This document shows, piece by piece, positions 17,549-26,131 of a stretch of 64,000 bases of DNA. The translations under genes and the position numbers were made by a program. Every line of letters begins with the position of its first letter. The first letter of the stretch is position 1. The stretch is from Sphingobacteriia bacterium (GTDB lineage: Bacteria; Bacteroidota; Bacteroidia; Chitinophagales; Chitinophagaceae): contig RDZY01000011.1 of the NCBI GenBank assembly GCA_004294135.1, positions 1 to 64,000 of the forward strand, given 5' to 3'. The notes beneath the pieces are model-generated. The model was given only the letters and a program-made list of their open reading frames with translations, was not told where the DNA came from and did no database searches.

Positions 17549-19774
17549 TTATCGTTTTATTATACCTTTCAATCGCTCAAATTCAGCCTGATTCAGAGGG
17601 TCGTTTAATGCCATTGCAATACTTTTTTTCTCAGCGGCTGTAAGGTGAAAACTTAAGCTCGCCGGTGCCTCAGATTTAGATGGAATATATTGAAAAGCTA
17701 TTCTATAAAAATTAGTTCCATAGTTTTTATAGAGATAGTCCAGTTGATCGTGCTGATAATAATCTTGCATTTTAAACCAGTTGTTTTGAAGAATTAAAAA
17801 TGGTTTGGTCAAAAAACCAATCAGTGAATTGCTTTCTAAGGGCTTATCCCAATCGCTTAAACTTCTATCTCGTATTTGAATCAATACCAGTTTTCTGGTG
17901 TTTTTCTGCAACCATTCTTTAAACACTTCAATAAATCTAAGGGCAGATTCCTGTCCATAATTATCCCTCAAACCAGCATCCATTACATCAATAATTGGAT
18001 TACTTGGTAGCCATACATTGGGCAGTACATAAGGAAATGTAGCATTCATTCTAAGTGCCGACAAAATATTTATTTCATTGCTTTTTTGCAGTCTAAAAAA
18101 AGAGTTAAAATCAATAGCATCCGGATCAAATGGTTTCAAGTTAAGGCCATCTGTTAGTGGACGCATCAGAAATCTTACCGGATGTGTGGCTATAATCATT
18201 TTTCTTGCATCACGAGTAATTACTGAATTAAAGAAAAGAGATGGAATTTGTGCATTGGACTCCGCCACAGCATAGTCGCTTAATTTTTTATTCAAAATTC
18301 CACCAGTATTCTCTCCCAGTTTTTGTTCAAATGCATAGCCCCTATCTTTTATATAATCAAATCCATTGGCTTTAAATTTTTGCGCAGGGCCCACTATATC
18401 TCTTGTTAAAAAAGAAGAAAAAATAGGACTCAATAAATCTTTCGAAATATTTTCTGTGTATGCTGGATTTTGTAAATCAATTGGTTTCCCTTTTATTTTT
18501 TCAAAGTAGAGTTCCCTAAAATAGGCAGCCCCAAGCATGCCACCAGATGCGCCATTAATAAGTATGGTTTTATCCATCAACCTGCCATCCATTAACTTAT
18601 CTAATTGTTGCAAAGTATGCATGGTAAAGGTTGCACTTCGGGTTCCACCTCCGCTGGTATTAATAATATATATAATTGGCAGCTCTTCTTTCTGACGCAA
18701 CTTCCACTTATTTAAAATAGCCAGAAAATCATTTTTATCCTGGTTTATGGCAGAATCATTCGCCAAGGCTTGCAAATTATTTCTATCATAAATGGGCCGC
18801 TCCAATTTATTCACATAATCTAAACCGTAGGCTTTATTGCGAGGGTCAATAATTTCTTGTTGGTACAAATAATTGGCCAGTAAGTATGCCCCAATTAGCA
18901 ATGGAATACTCCAAGATTTTAAGAGGATTGATAATGCACCAGCCACTGCAATTACGATTGCAAAAAATAGCACAATACTGGCTGCCGCAGGAAGTTGAAA
19001 AAGCCTGGTATCTGAACTATAACCTACCAATATCAAAAAAACAAAAGCAATGGTAATGGCAATTACCGCTGCAATATGGTGGCGTTGAAATACCGCTTCT
19101 AAAAATCCTGAATTGTAATGGCGAACATCTCTTGGTTTTCGCAAACGAAAAAAGGCACTCAGAAACCAATCAACCCTAAACTCCCTTCTAGGATCTGGTA
19201 AATTATTTGTTGAAGCAAGGGTAGCATAGGTAGCATTTGCATTTAGTATGGAAGTAGAAAGTGTATAGTAAATGGTTTTATCGGCACCAAAAAAATAAAG
19301 AAAGGCAACGGTAAGCGATAATATTAATCCACCCGTATATCCCAGTGCCAAAAGAATTACTTCAGAGCGGGTAAAAAGTTCTTGACTGGTAGCATACTGA
19401 TACGCTTTTACCAGATAAAAAAGTAGAAAAATAATGGGTATAATGGCATTATTAATACAGTACTTTAAAAAGGGCTGAGCTGTGGTAGCCAAAAATTGTA
19501 GGTGTTTACTGTATAAAATAAAAGTGGTGATATTCCAGCTCATAATGAATACACCCGTTGTAAAACCAACAATTGAAGTACTTAATGCAGTTACTTCCCC
19601 AAAATATTCGGGTGCTAAAAACAAGGAGTATGCCCCGAAAGTTTTCATAAATCCGCCGCCTACCGTGGAAAAAAGAATATACCAGCATAAAAGAAAAATC
19701 TGGTACCTACGAAAGTGCAACAGAAATAGCTGCACAGGTAGTGAGTACCAAATTCCGATAGCATATTTCTTCAT
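17549..19774 (-). CDS. integral-membrane patatin-like phospholipase
   Basis: 741 residues. The N-terminal ~310 residues contain about seven to eight hydrophobic helices in blocks. The C-terminal half is a patatin domain: oxyanion GGGTRSATF (~375), nucleophile Ser in NGASGGMLGAAYF (~408), and the catalytic Asp in DVMDAGLRDNYG. It should hydrolyse membrane lipids or lysolipids from the cytosolic face. Convergent with the lipid-kinase gene (22-base gap). Membrane-fused patatins are known in Bacteroidetes but poorly characterised. Confidence 0.85.
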   Translation of the reverse strand: MKKYAIGIWYSLPVQLFLLHFRRYQIFLLCWYILFSTVGGGFMKTFGAYSLFLAPEYFGEVTALSTSIVGFTTGVFIMSWNITTFILYSKHLQFLATTAQPFLKYCINNAIIPIIFLLFYLVKAYQYATSQELFTRSEVILLALGYTGGLILSLTVAFLYFFGADKTIYYTLSTSILNANATYATLASTNNLPDPRREFRVDWFLSAFFRLRKPRDVRHYNSGFLEAVFQRHHIAAVIAITIAFVFLILVGYSSDTRLFQLPAAASIVLFFAIVIAVAGALSILLKSWSIPLLIGAYLLANYLYQQEIIDPRNKAYGLDYVNKLERPIYDRNNLQALANDSAINQDKNDFLAILNKWKLRQKEELPIIYIINTSGGGTRSATFTMHTLQQLDKLMDGRLMDKTILINGASGGMLGAAYFRELYFEKIKGKPIDLQNPAYTENISKDLLSPIFSSFLTRDIVGPAQKFKANGFDYIKDRGYAFEQKLGENTGGILNKKLSDYAVAESNAQIPSLFFNSVITRDARKMIIATHPVRFLMRPLTDGLNLKPFDPDAIDFNSFFRLQKSNEINILSALRMNATFPYVLPNVWLPSNPIIDVMDAGLRDNYGQESALRFIEVFKEWLQKNTRKLVLIQIRDRSLSDWDKPLESNSLIGFLTKPFLILQNNWFKMQDYYQHDQLDYLYKNYGTNFYRIAFQYIPSKSEAPASLSFHLTAAEKKSIAMALNDPLNQAEFERLKGIIKR

Positions 19775-19825
19775 ATAATTAAAGACCGTTTAATGCATCA
19801 TCCTGTTGCATGGGTAAGATTAAAC

Positions 19826-20887
19826 TTACGCATTTTTACGCCGTACTATAAATAAAATTGACAGTAATGACAGCAATAAAAGCATCCCAGTAAGCTGATG
19901 CAATTGAGCCATCCACTCAAAAACACCCCATTTGCCTGCAATTATTCCGCTGCTGGTTAGTACACTAGCAATGCCCAGTATTACTTGTAAAAAAGTGATG
20001 ATAAACGGTATTTTTTTTATTTTATTAAAAAGAGAATCGTGATTTTTTTTAAAGAGTAAAAACGACCAACCAATAATGGCTATCAATAAAAGATAGGCCA
20101 ACCCACGATGAATAAAGTGAATGAGAATGGTATTGTCAATAAAATTGAGGAGTAAAGGTTGGTGACTAAATAATTGTGTTGGAATCCACTCGCCATTGAT
20201 GGTAGGCCATGTAGCTGCTGCATTTGCCGCTTTATGTCCCGCCATAAGTGCACCATAAAACAATTGAAAAATCAGTAAAGCTATCAGCCATAAATTAGTT
20301 TTTTGAATGGTTGCATCAACCAAAATTTCTTTTGGGGGTACCAATAGTTTCATGGCAAACCAAAACGTATAACTCAATAAACCAAGTGCTAAAATAAAGT
20401 GCAGAGCCAATCTCGTTGGTTTCACATAAACCGCATCTCCTGTTAAGCCGCTGGCTACCATAATCCAACCCACCAACCCTTGTAATGCACCTAATAAAAA
20501 CAATATCAAGAATGGTTTTATCATTTCTTTCTTAAAGGATTTTTTATATAAGAACCATACAAATCCAAAAGCAAATACTACACCAATTAACCTAGCCCAT
20601 AACCGGTGAAACCATTCCCAGAAAAAAATAAATTTAAAATCTGACAGTGTAAACTCAAAGTTAAGGAGTTGAAACTGCGGAGTTAATTTGTATTTATTAA
20701 AAGCTGCCAGCCAAGCTGTTTCATTCAAAGGCGGCAAACTGCCAGTAATAATATCCCATTCGGTAATAGACAGTCCGCTGCCCGTTAACCGGGTTATTCC
20801 CCCAAGTGCAAATTGAATTACGGTCATTGCCACACCAATCAATAACCAAATAGCTACTTTTTTGTCAGATCGATTAATAGTCTCCAT
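19826..20887 (-). CDS. ctaA: heme A synthase, COX15/CtaA family
   Basis: 353 residues from ATG at 20885-20887. Oxidises the C8 methyl of heme O to make heme A for aa3-type oxidases. Eight predicted membrane helices; GGITRLTGSGLSITEW at the end of helix 1, EWFHRLWARLIG and later HRGLAYLLL and QLHQLTGM contain the conserved heme-ligand histidines. The frame extends 31 codons further upstream, but a -7 box (20905-20912) lies within that extension and METINRSD is a normal start. Confidence 0.92.
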   Translation of the reverse strand: METINRSDKKVAIWLLIGVAMTVIQFALGGITRLTGSGLSITEWDIITGSLPPLNETAWLAAFNKYKLTPQFQLLNFEFTLSDFKFIFFWEWFHRLWARLIGVVFAFGFVWFLYKKSFKKEMIKPFLILFLLGALQGLVGWIMVASGLTGDAVYVKPTRLALHFILALGLLSYTFWFAMKLLVPPKEILVDATIQKTNLWLIALLIFQLFYGALMAGHKAANAAATWPTINGEWIPTQLFSHQPLLLNFIDNTILIHFIHRGLAYLLLIAIIGWSFLLFKKNHDSLFNKIKKIPFIITFLQVILGIASVLTSSGIIAGKWGVFEWMAQLHQLTGMLLLLSLLSILFIVRRKNA

Positions 20888-20904
20888 ATATTTTGCTAAT
20901 TGTA

Positions 20905-20912
20905 CAAAGTTA
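20905..20912 (-). promoter_or_regulatory. -7 promoter box of the heme A synthase gene
   Basis: TAACTTTG on the minus strand, 17 bases before the ATG at 20887. It supports the shorter reading frame for the heme A synthase. Confidence 0.5.
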
Positions 20913-20980
20913 CAACAACCGAAACAGCCATTTTGATAAATGAATTTGATGGTATTGTTTAGAAAACGGATTTTTACCAA

Positions 20981-21580
20981 ATGTTACCTTCCTTTTATCA
21001 AGAAAAGTGGATTGAAGCCGGAACCGATGAAGCGGGTAGAGGTTGTTATGCAGGGCCTGTTTTTGCAGCCGCGGTTATTCTGCCAAAAAGTTTTAAACAT
21101 CCATTATTGAATGACAGTAAGCAGGTTGGAGAAAAACAGCGGATCATTCTTCGCGAAATAATAGAAGCACAATCCATTGCTTGGTCTGTGGCCAGTGTAG
21201 AAGCTGAAGAGATTGACCGAATTAATATACTAAAAGCCAGTTTTAAAGCCATGCATTTGGCAATTGACCAATTAAAAACAAAGCCCGGTTATTTATTAAT
21301 TGATGGAAACCGGTTTCCTGCTTATCAAAAAATTCCACACTTATGTATTGTAAAAGGAGATGGTAAGTACGCTTCCATTGCAGCAGCAAGTATTTTGGCA
21401 AAAACCTATCGTGATGCTTATATGGAAAAAATTCATGCCCAGTTTCCGCAATACGGTTGGAATAGGAATAAAGGATATGGCACTTTGGAACATCGGATGG
21501 CTATTGAAACGAATGGGCTCTGTATACATCACCGCCGAAGTTTTAATATCGTTCCCCAGCAAATAAGCATGCAATTTTAA
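20981..21580 (+). CDS. rnhB: ribonuclease HII
   Basis: 199 residues. Cleaves RNA in RNA-DNA hybrids, including single ribonucleotides. GTDEAGRGCYAGPVFAAAVIL holds the Asp-Glu pair and GR(G) motif, LLIDGNRF the third acidic residue, and KGDGKYASIAAASILAKTYRD the fourth. Start at MLPSFYQEKWIEAGTDEAGRG is normal. Its TAA overlaps the stop of the convergent yciO by four bases. Confidence 0.96.
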   Translation: MLPSFYQEKWIEAGTDEAGRGCYAGPVFAAAVILPKSFKHPLLNDSKQVGEKQRIILREIIEAQSIAWSVASVEAEEIDRINILKASFKAMHLAIDQLKTKPGYLLIDGNRFPAYQKIPHLCIVKGDGKYASIAAASILAKTYRDAYMEKIHAQFPQYGWNRNKGYGTLEHRMAIETNGLCIHHRRSFNIVPQQISMQF

Positions 21581-22188
21581 ACAGCTTCCCATTCACCAGC
21601 ACCCAACCGAATCAGCTCATAGGGTTCTTTGGTACAATCAACCACAGTAGAAGGATTCATGCCGCCATTGCCCCCATGAATCACAATATCCACTTGATTT
21701 TTAAAGTTCTCGTACATAATATCAGGGTCGGTATATTCTTCAACCATATCTCCAGGAAGGGATGCAGAAAGAATGGGGTGACCCAATTCAGCCACAATGG
21801 TTCTGGCTATATTATTATCTGGAATTCTGAGGCCGATGGTACTTTTTTTATTTTGTAAAATTTTGGGCACTTGTTTACTGGCGGGTAAAATAAAAGTGTA
21901 GGGGCCAGGCAAATAATGCTTCAACAATCTGTATAAAGGGGTATCGGTTGCTTTACAGTATTTACTTAGGTCGCTTAAATCGTTGCAAATAAAGCTCAAT
22001 TGTGCTTTAGCGGGGTCTATTTGTTTAATACGCGCAATGCGTTCAACGGCTTTGGGTTGAAAAATATCACAGCCTAATCCGTAAATAGTGTCAGTAGGAT
22101 AAATAATAATCCCACCCGATAATAAGCAATCCACCACTGTTTTAATATGTCGAGAATTGGGGTTATCTGGATGAATATGCAGTAACAT
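21577..22188 (-). CDS. yciO: Sua5/YciO/YrdC-family protein, YciO type
   Basis: 203 residues. YrdC fold with YPTDTIYGLGCDI and an ATP/threonine pocket region; the start LHIHPDNPNSRHI and the ending IVIHGGNGGMNPSTVVDCT match E. coli YciO rather than TsaC. Family members make threonylcarbamoyl-AMP for tRNA t6A; YciO's own role is less certain. The last base of the start codon lies 3 bases from a near -7 box, TATCTTTA (22192-22199). Confidence 0.88.
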   Translation of the reverse strand: MLLHIHPDNPNSRHIKTVVDCLLSGGIIIYPTDTIYGLGCDIFQPKAVERIARIKQIDPAKAQLSFICNDLSDLSKYCKATDTPLYRLLKHYLPGPYTFILPASKQVPKILQNKKSTIGLRIPDNNIARTIVAELGHPILSASLPGDMVEEYTDPDIMYENFKNQVDIVIHGGNGGMNPSTVVDCTKEPYELIRLGAGEWEAV

Positions 22189-22202
22189 ATTTAAAGATAG
22201 TT

Positions 22203-22232
22203 AAAAAAAGAAGGCAGCCTTGCACTGCCTTC
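22203..22232 (-). terminator. intrinsic terminator upstream of yciO
   Basis: GAAGGCAG - 7-base loop - CTGCCTTC, an 8-bp stem followed on the minus strand by seven T. It lies just upstream of yciO but no minus-strand protein gene ends before it (korB is beyond a plus-strand gene), so it must end an untranslated RNA or act as an attenuator for yciO. Confidence 0.65.
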
Positions 22233-22260
22233 CTCGTTTGTAACCCCTGGTTAATTAATA

Positions 22261-22298
22261 GGTGATAAAATAAAACAGTCACATCCTATTTTATCACC
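22261..22298. repeat. 12-bp perfect inverted repeat in the yciO/response-regulator gap
   Basis: GGTGATAAAATA and its exact complement TATTTTATCACC, separated by 14 bases. Together with the terminator at 22203-22232 it makes a two-hairpin structure on the minus strand. It may be part of a small RNA, or an operator for the response-regulator gene transcribed in the other direction. Confidence 0.55.
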
Positions 22299-22448
22299 AC
22301 ATAAAACTAAATAGAGCTAAAAATCTAAACAAGGTAGCAAATACCCTATTTTTTACCGTGTTTTAACGGGGTATAATAGCGTATAAATACGGGTATTATT
22401 TCAGAAAAATATCCGTACTTCACCATTACATATTAATAAAACATTGAT

Positions 22449-23102
22449 ATGAGAAAAATTGCCATAGTAGATGATCATATATTAGTGCGAAAAGGACTAT
22501 CAGAAATCATTCATCATTTGAGTGGTTATACTGTTTTATTTGAAGCAGATAATGGCGAACATTTTATAGAACAATTAGATCCACTCAACCTACCTCATCT
22601 TGTTTTATTGGATATTATGATGCCAAAAATGAATGGTTTTGAAACCGCTAAGTGGATCAGCAATCATTATCCTCAAATCAATATCATGGTGCTAAGCACC
22701 TTGAGCGACGAAAGGACCGTACTTAAAATGTTTAAGTATGGCGCAAAGGGTTATTTAACAAAAGACAGCATTTTATCGGAGTTGAGCACAGGATTAGACG
22801 CCATTTTTTCAAAGGGAATGTATTTCAATCTGGTGCTTTATGCTAATTTAATCTATACTATTAAAAACGGAGTTGAAGAGGCGGGAGATGAATACAGTAT
22901 TATTATAAACTTACCAGAACGTGAAAAAGAATTTCTTCGTCACCTTTGTACCGATAAAAGTTTGAAACAAATTGCTGGGCTAATGAATATTAGTCCCCGC
23001 ACTGTTGACGGTTACAGAGACAATCTTTATAGAAAGGCAAGTGTGTCTAATAGGATTGGACTGGTACTATTTGCAATAAAAAATGACCTGAATAAATTAT
23101 GA
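22449..23102 (+). CDS. NarL/FixJ-type response regulator
   Basis: 217 residues. Receiver domain 1-~125 with acidic pair DDH at the start, phospho-acceptor Asp55 in LLDIMMPKMNG, the conserved Ser/Thr-region VLSTLSDE and Lys in KGYLTKDS; C-terminal LuxR-type helix-turn-helix from ~150 (LPEREKEFLRHLCTDKSLKQIAGLMNISPRTVDGYRDNLYRK). A cytoplasmic transcription regulator. No histidine kinase lies nearby, so it is an orphan here. Its 3' end overlaps the convergent korB end by a few bases. Upstream is a 260-base region with paired hairpins. Confidence 0.92.
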   Translation: MRKIAIVDDHILVRKGLSEIIHHLSGYTVLFEADNGEHFIEQLDPLNLPHLVLLDIMMPKMNGFETAKWISNHYPQINIMVLSTLSDERTVLKMFKYGAKGYLTKDSILSELSTGLDAIFSKGMYFNLVLYANLIYTIKNGVEEAGDEYSIIINLPEREKEFLRHLCTDKSLKQIAGLMNISPRTVDGYRDNLYRKASVSNRIGLVLFAIKNDLNKL

Positions 23103-24140
23103 TTTAATTTCCCATACTTCTTTACCACGGAGCAGCTTATCTAGGTCGCCTTTTCCTTTACTGGCAATGGTTTCCTCAATTTGCATGGCCATCATATCTT
23201 CATAACAAGCTCGCTCAGTTTCATAAAACACACCAAAAGGGCGTGGAAAATGATTCTCCGTTTGATTGGGGTTATCAAACATACGAATCAATATTTGGGC
23301 TTTATAAAAATCGGTCTCGTCGTGTACCCATAAATCATCCACTGTAATACCTGCTTCACCAATGGTTACTACTTCGGGTTTTAAACCATTCAATCTTATT
23401 CCTTTATTTTGATTAGCGCCAAAAACCAATGGCTTACCTTGTTCTAGAAAAAGTACCTGATCTGCTTTGGAAGATTTTTCTGTAAAGATTTCAAAAGCAC
23501 CATCATTGAAAATATTACAGTTTTGATAAATTTCTAGGAAAGAAGCTCCTTTATGTTGGTGAGATCTGGTGAGCATGGTTTGCAAATGCTTGGGGTCTCT
23601 ATCTATGGTGCGACCAATAAAGCTGGCATCTGCGCCCATAGCCAATGCCAATGGATTAAAGGGATGATCTATGCTACCAAAAGGCGTACTCTTGGTAATT
23701 TTTTGCTTTTCAGAAGTGGGGGAATACTGGCCTTTGGTTAACCCATAAATCTGGTTATTAAAGAGCAGGATATTCACATCAAAATTTCTACGCAATAAGT
23801 GAATGGTATGGTTACCGCCAATGCTCAATCCATCACCATCACCCGTAACAATCCAAACACTCAATTCAGGTCGGGTAGCTTTTAGTCCACTGGCAACGGC
23901 AGTAGCTCTGCCGTGAATACTATGCATGCCATAGGTATTCATATAATAGGGAAAGCGACTGCTACAGCCGATTCCGCTGATGATTACAATATTTTCTTTG
24001 GGCACACCAATACCGGGCATGATTTTTTGTACCTGCGCAAGAATGGAATAGTCGCCACAACCAGGGCACCAACGAACTTCTTGGTCGGTAGCAAAGTCTT
24101 TGGCGGTGAGAGCGGGTTTTACTATTGATTCAGTTAACAT
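23097..24140 (-). CDS. korB: 2-oxoacid:ferredoxin oxidoreductase, beta subunit
   Basis: 347 residues from ATG 24138-24140. Thiamine-diphosphate subunit of a 2-oxoglutarate (or related 2-oxoacid):ferredoxin oxidoreductase. Cluster/TPP motifs: RWCPGCGDYSIL, GIGCSSRFPYYMNTYGMHSIHGRA, GDGDGLSIGGNH and the metal-binding NNQIYGLTKGQYSPTSE. The alpha subunit, usually the upstream neighbour, is absent: upstream is a decayed island. A -7 box (24162-24169) shows it has its own promoter and rules out the ATG eight codons further up, which lies inside that box. Confidence 0.9.
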   Translation of the reverse strand: MLTESIVKPALTAKDFATDQEVRWCPGCGDYSILAQVQKIMPGIGVPKENIVIISGIGCSSRFPYYMNTYGMHSIHGRATAVASGLKATRPELSVWIVTGDGDGLSIGGNHTIHLLRRNFDVNILLFNNQIYGLTKGQYSPTSEKQKITKSTPFGSIDHPFNPLALAMGADASFIGRTIDRDPKHLQTMLTRSHQHKGASFLEIYQNCNIFNDGAFEIFTEKSSKADQVLFLEQGKPLVFGANQNKGIRLNGLKPEVVTIGEAGITVDDLWVHDETDFYKAQILIRMFDNPNQTENHFPRPFGVFYETERACYEDMMAMQIEETIASKGKGDLDKLLRGKEVWEIKS

Positions 24141-24161
24141 ACAATGCGATTGAATAAGTGG

Positions 24162-24169
24162 CAAAAATA
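24162..24169 (-). promoter_or_regulatory. -7 promoter box of korB
   Basis: TATTTTTG on the minus strand fits TAnnTTTG, 21 bases before the korB ATG. It marks where the core genome resumes after the accessory island. Confidence 0.5.
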
Positions 24170-24210
24170 CAACAGGGAATCATTGATTGCTGCTATTTTA
24201 GTATATTTTC

Positions 24211-24384
24211 TTAGTTGCTAATATTAAAACTAATTTTCTGACCGTATATGTATTGTACCAATTTTCCATCTATTTCTGCTGGAATCCAGCGTGGACTGGC
24301 TCTAAGCACACGAATAACTTCTAAATCGGCCGACCATTCCAAAGAATGATAAAACAATAGGTCTTTAATTTTACGGCACTCTTT
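24211..24384 (-). pseudogene. TonB C-terminal domain fragment
   Basis: An open stretch of 57 codons without any Met, closed upstream by a TAA and downstream by the natural TAA. It reads ...ADLEVIRVLRASPRWIPAE, then GKLVQYIYGQKISFNIS, which is the end of a TonB/energy-transducer C-terminal domain (the 'R-V-L-x-x-S-P-x-W' helix and the final beta strand). The rest of the gene is missing. This is a degraded remnant at the border of the accessory island. Confidence 0.7.
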
Positions 24385-24405
24385 TTAGAATATTTTTTTG
24401 TCTAT

Positions 24406-24561
24406 TTATGTTATGGTCATAATGGCTGGCGCTTTTACCCCAAATAATTCTGCCATTGCCTTTTGCGTAAGCCAAAAGGTTTCGTTGTTAAAAACTACTT
24501 CAATTTTCACATTACCCGTTGGGGTGGTGTAAAATATGATGTCGTTATTTTGATTGCTCAT
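24406..24561 (-). pseudogene. RhuM-family DNA-binding protein, N-terminal fragment
   Basis: 51 codons from ATG 24559-24561. The reading FYTTPTGNVKIEVVFNNETF followed by WLTQKAMAELFGVKAPAI is the N-terminal winged/helix-turn-helix part of RhuM proteins, which normally continue with SKHLKNI and run to over 300 residues. Here the text departs after PAI and stops. The ATG overlaps the TGA of the frameshifted BRO-like gene, as it would have in an intact operon. Confidence 0.7.
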
Positions 24562-25387
24562 TTCAATTTCTTGTTTTCTTTTTTGGGTGGCAAAAAATTT
24601 TCGCCTGTAATTACGCTTTTACCTGTTTTGGCTTCTAATTCTTTTCTTGCATTTTTGGCAACTGCACCGCCTTTTTTACTGGCTACTGCATTTTGTTGTA
24701 ATCCTTTTGCTTTTCGGTTTCAGCTATTTGCCTTGTAGATAATTCTGCCAATGCCGTAAAAATGAGTTCTGCCTCACTCATATGGTCTCGTAGGTTTTGA
24801 GATTTTAAACCCTTTAGGTCTTTGTGTTTTTTAACAGTTAAGCCTGTCCATTCTTGATGAATGATATTAGTGAGTGCTGCAAACTCCTCACCTTTTTTTA
24901 CGCCACTTTCCTCCCAGTAATCGGTTAGTTTATTTCTGGTTTCATGCCCGGTCATTCGCTGTTGTATCCATTTTTCGCTACGCCCCAACTTATGCCAGTT
25001 TTCTCTTGCCCTATCTATGCTTTGGCTGGGGTCGTTTATTTCTTGCATACGTTCGTAGCCTACTTTAGCCAACCATTGTTTAAATGGTTCTGCTTTGGGG
25101 CTGGGTATAGATTGGATTATACGTAGCAAAGTTTCTGTATTTGCTACATCTGTTTCTCTCATTTTACCATCTGGGGCTTCCATTTTCAAGCGTACGATTT
25201 TTTCGTACGCTTCGCTGCCTTCCTTTGCCAACTTGGTTTTTAGGTCGCTCCAATAGCGTTTTGGGACACTGCTATCGGTTAATATTTCTATTACATCTAT
25301 AACACTGAAATACCATATTTCTTTATCGGCATCATAGTGGCTTCTTACTTTTTTTTGCTCAAATAATTTTATGTTCATAATTATCAA
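24558..25387 (-). pseudogene. BRO/DinD-like protein, frameshifted near the 3' end
   Basis: The first 234 codons (to 24683) encode a BRO-N-type domain (residues ~5-110: WYFSVIDVIEILTDSSVPKRYW) and a helical part resembling DinD/KilA-type phage antirepressor proteins (RENWHKLGRSEKWIQQRMTG). The frame then breaks in an A-run at about 24711-24714: in the next frame the expected tail KAKGLQQNAVASKKGGAVAK and TGKSVITGENFLP continues to a TGA at 24558-24560. A single missing A explains it. Start could also be the Met three codons in (25378). Confidence 0.8.
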
Positions 25388-25411
25388 TTGTTAATTATTA
25401 ATTGTGAATGC

Positions 25412-26131
25412 CTATTGCGTAGCTAAATTTATTTTTGAAATAATGTTGGGGCTTTTAATCCCGATATAATCGGGATTGATACGCTGCCCAACTTGATTAT
25501 CGGGGGTTTGTATCCATAAATAAAACTTCTTTATTTCCTCTGCCTTTTCTTCATTATTTTTTGCATTTGCAATGGGTTTAGGTTTCATAAACTGCAATAC
25601 ATCTATACCTACTTCTTTCATATGCTTTTCAAAATACAATTCGTAAACCATCATATTGAGAACATCTTCTATATGGGCTGCTAACCTTTCATTAGATGTA
25701 TGAGTGAATATTTGTTCTGAATATTTATTATTTAAGTAAAGAAGGTAATCAACGAAATTTATAAACGGTATTTGCTTATCAGCCTTAATATCAGGAATAG
25801 GAAATTTTTTACAATTTGCAATTAGAATTTTCGTAAAAGTATTTTTCTCTAAATCCAGATACTTGTATTTATGATAAAAATTTATTGCTTTGCTATTCAA
25901 TAAGGCTAATATATATTTTAGATTTTTGTTTGAATTTTCTCTCGCAATCAAAGAAAATCCAATTTGTGTAAAGTATATTTCAGCCTCCTTATAACTTGCA
26001 ATGATGGATAAGTTATTTCCAGATAGAATTTGACGTACTACAATTTTTGGACTTTTAAAAAATTTAACATCCCGTGGAGCTCCTAACCAATTTCCATAGT
26101 TTAAATACTCCTCAAAATTAAAATCAATATT
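25412..26131 (-). pseudogene. Eco57I/TaqI-type restriction-modification protein, C-terminal specificity part
   Basis: An open frame continuing directly from the TAA that ends the upstream chimeric ORF. It reads NYGNWLGAPRDVKFFKSPKIVV, then LKYILALLNSKAINFYHKYK and TFTKILIANCKKFPIPDIK, the TaqI-like C-terminal target-recognition domain of type IIG/Eco57I enzymes. An internal Met (25951) could start a 179-residue fragment, but this is not a natural start. The methylase motifs (NPPY) and nuclease part are absent, so the gene is inactive. Confidence 0.8.

Noticed and set aside
20888..20980. 31-codon N-terminal extension of the heme A synthase
   Set aside because: Contains the -7 box TAACTTTG and has no similarity to the family; METINRSD is a normal start.
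22201..22240. Terminator of the response regulator or of yciO itself
   Set aside because: The T-run is on the minus strand and the hairpin lies upstream of yciO, so it cannot end either gene.
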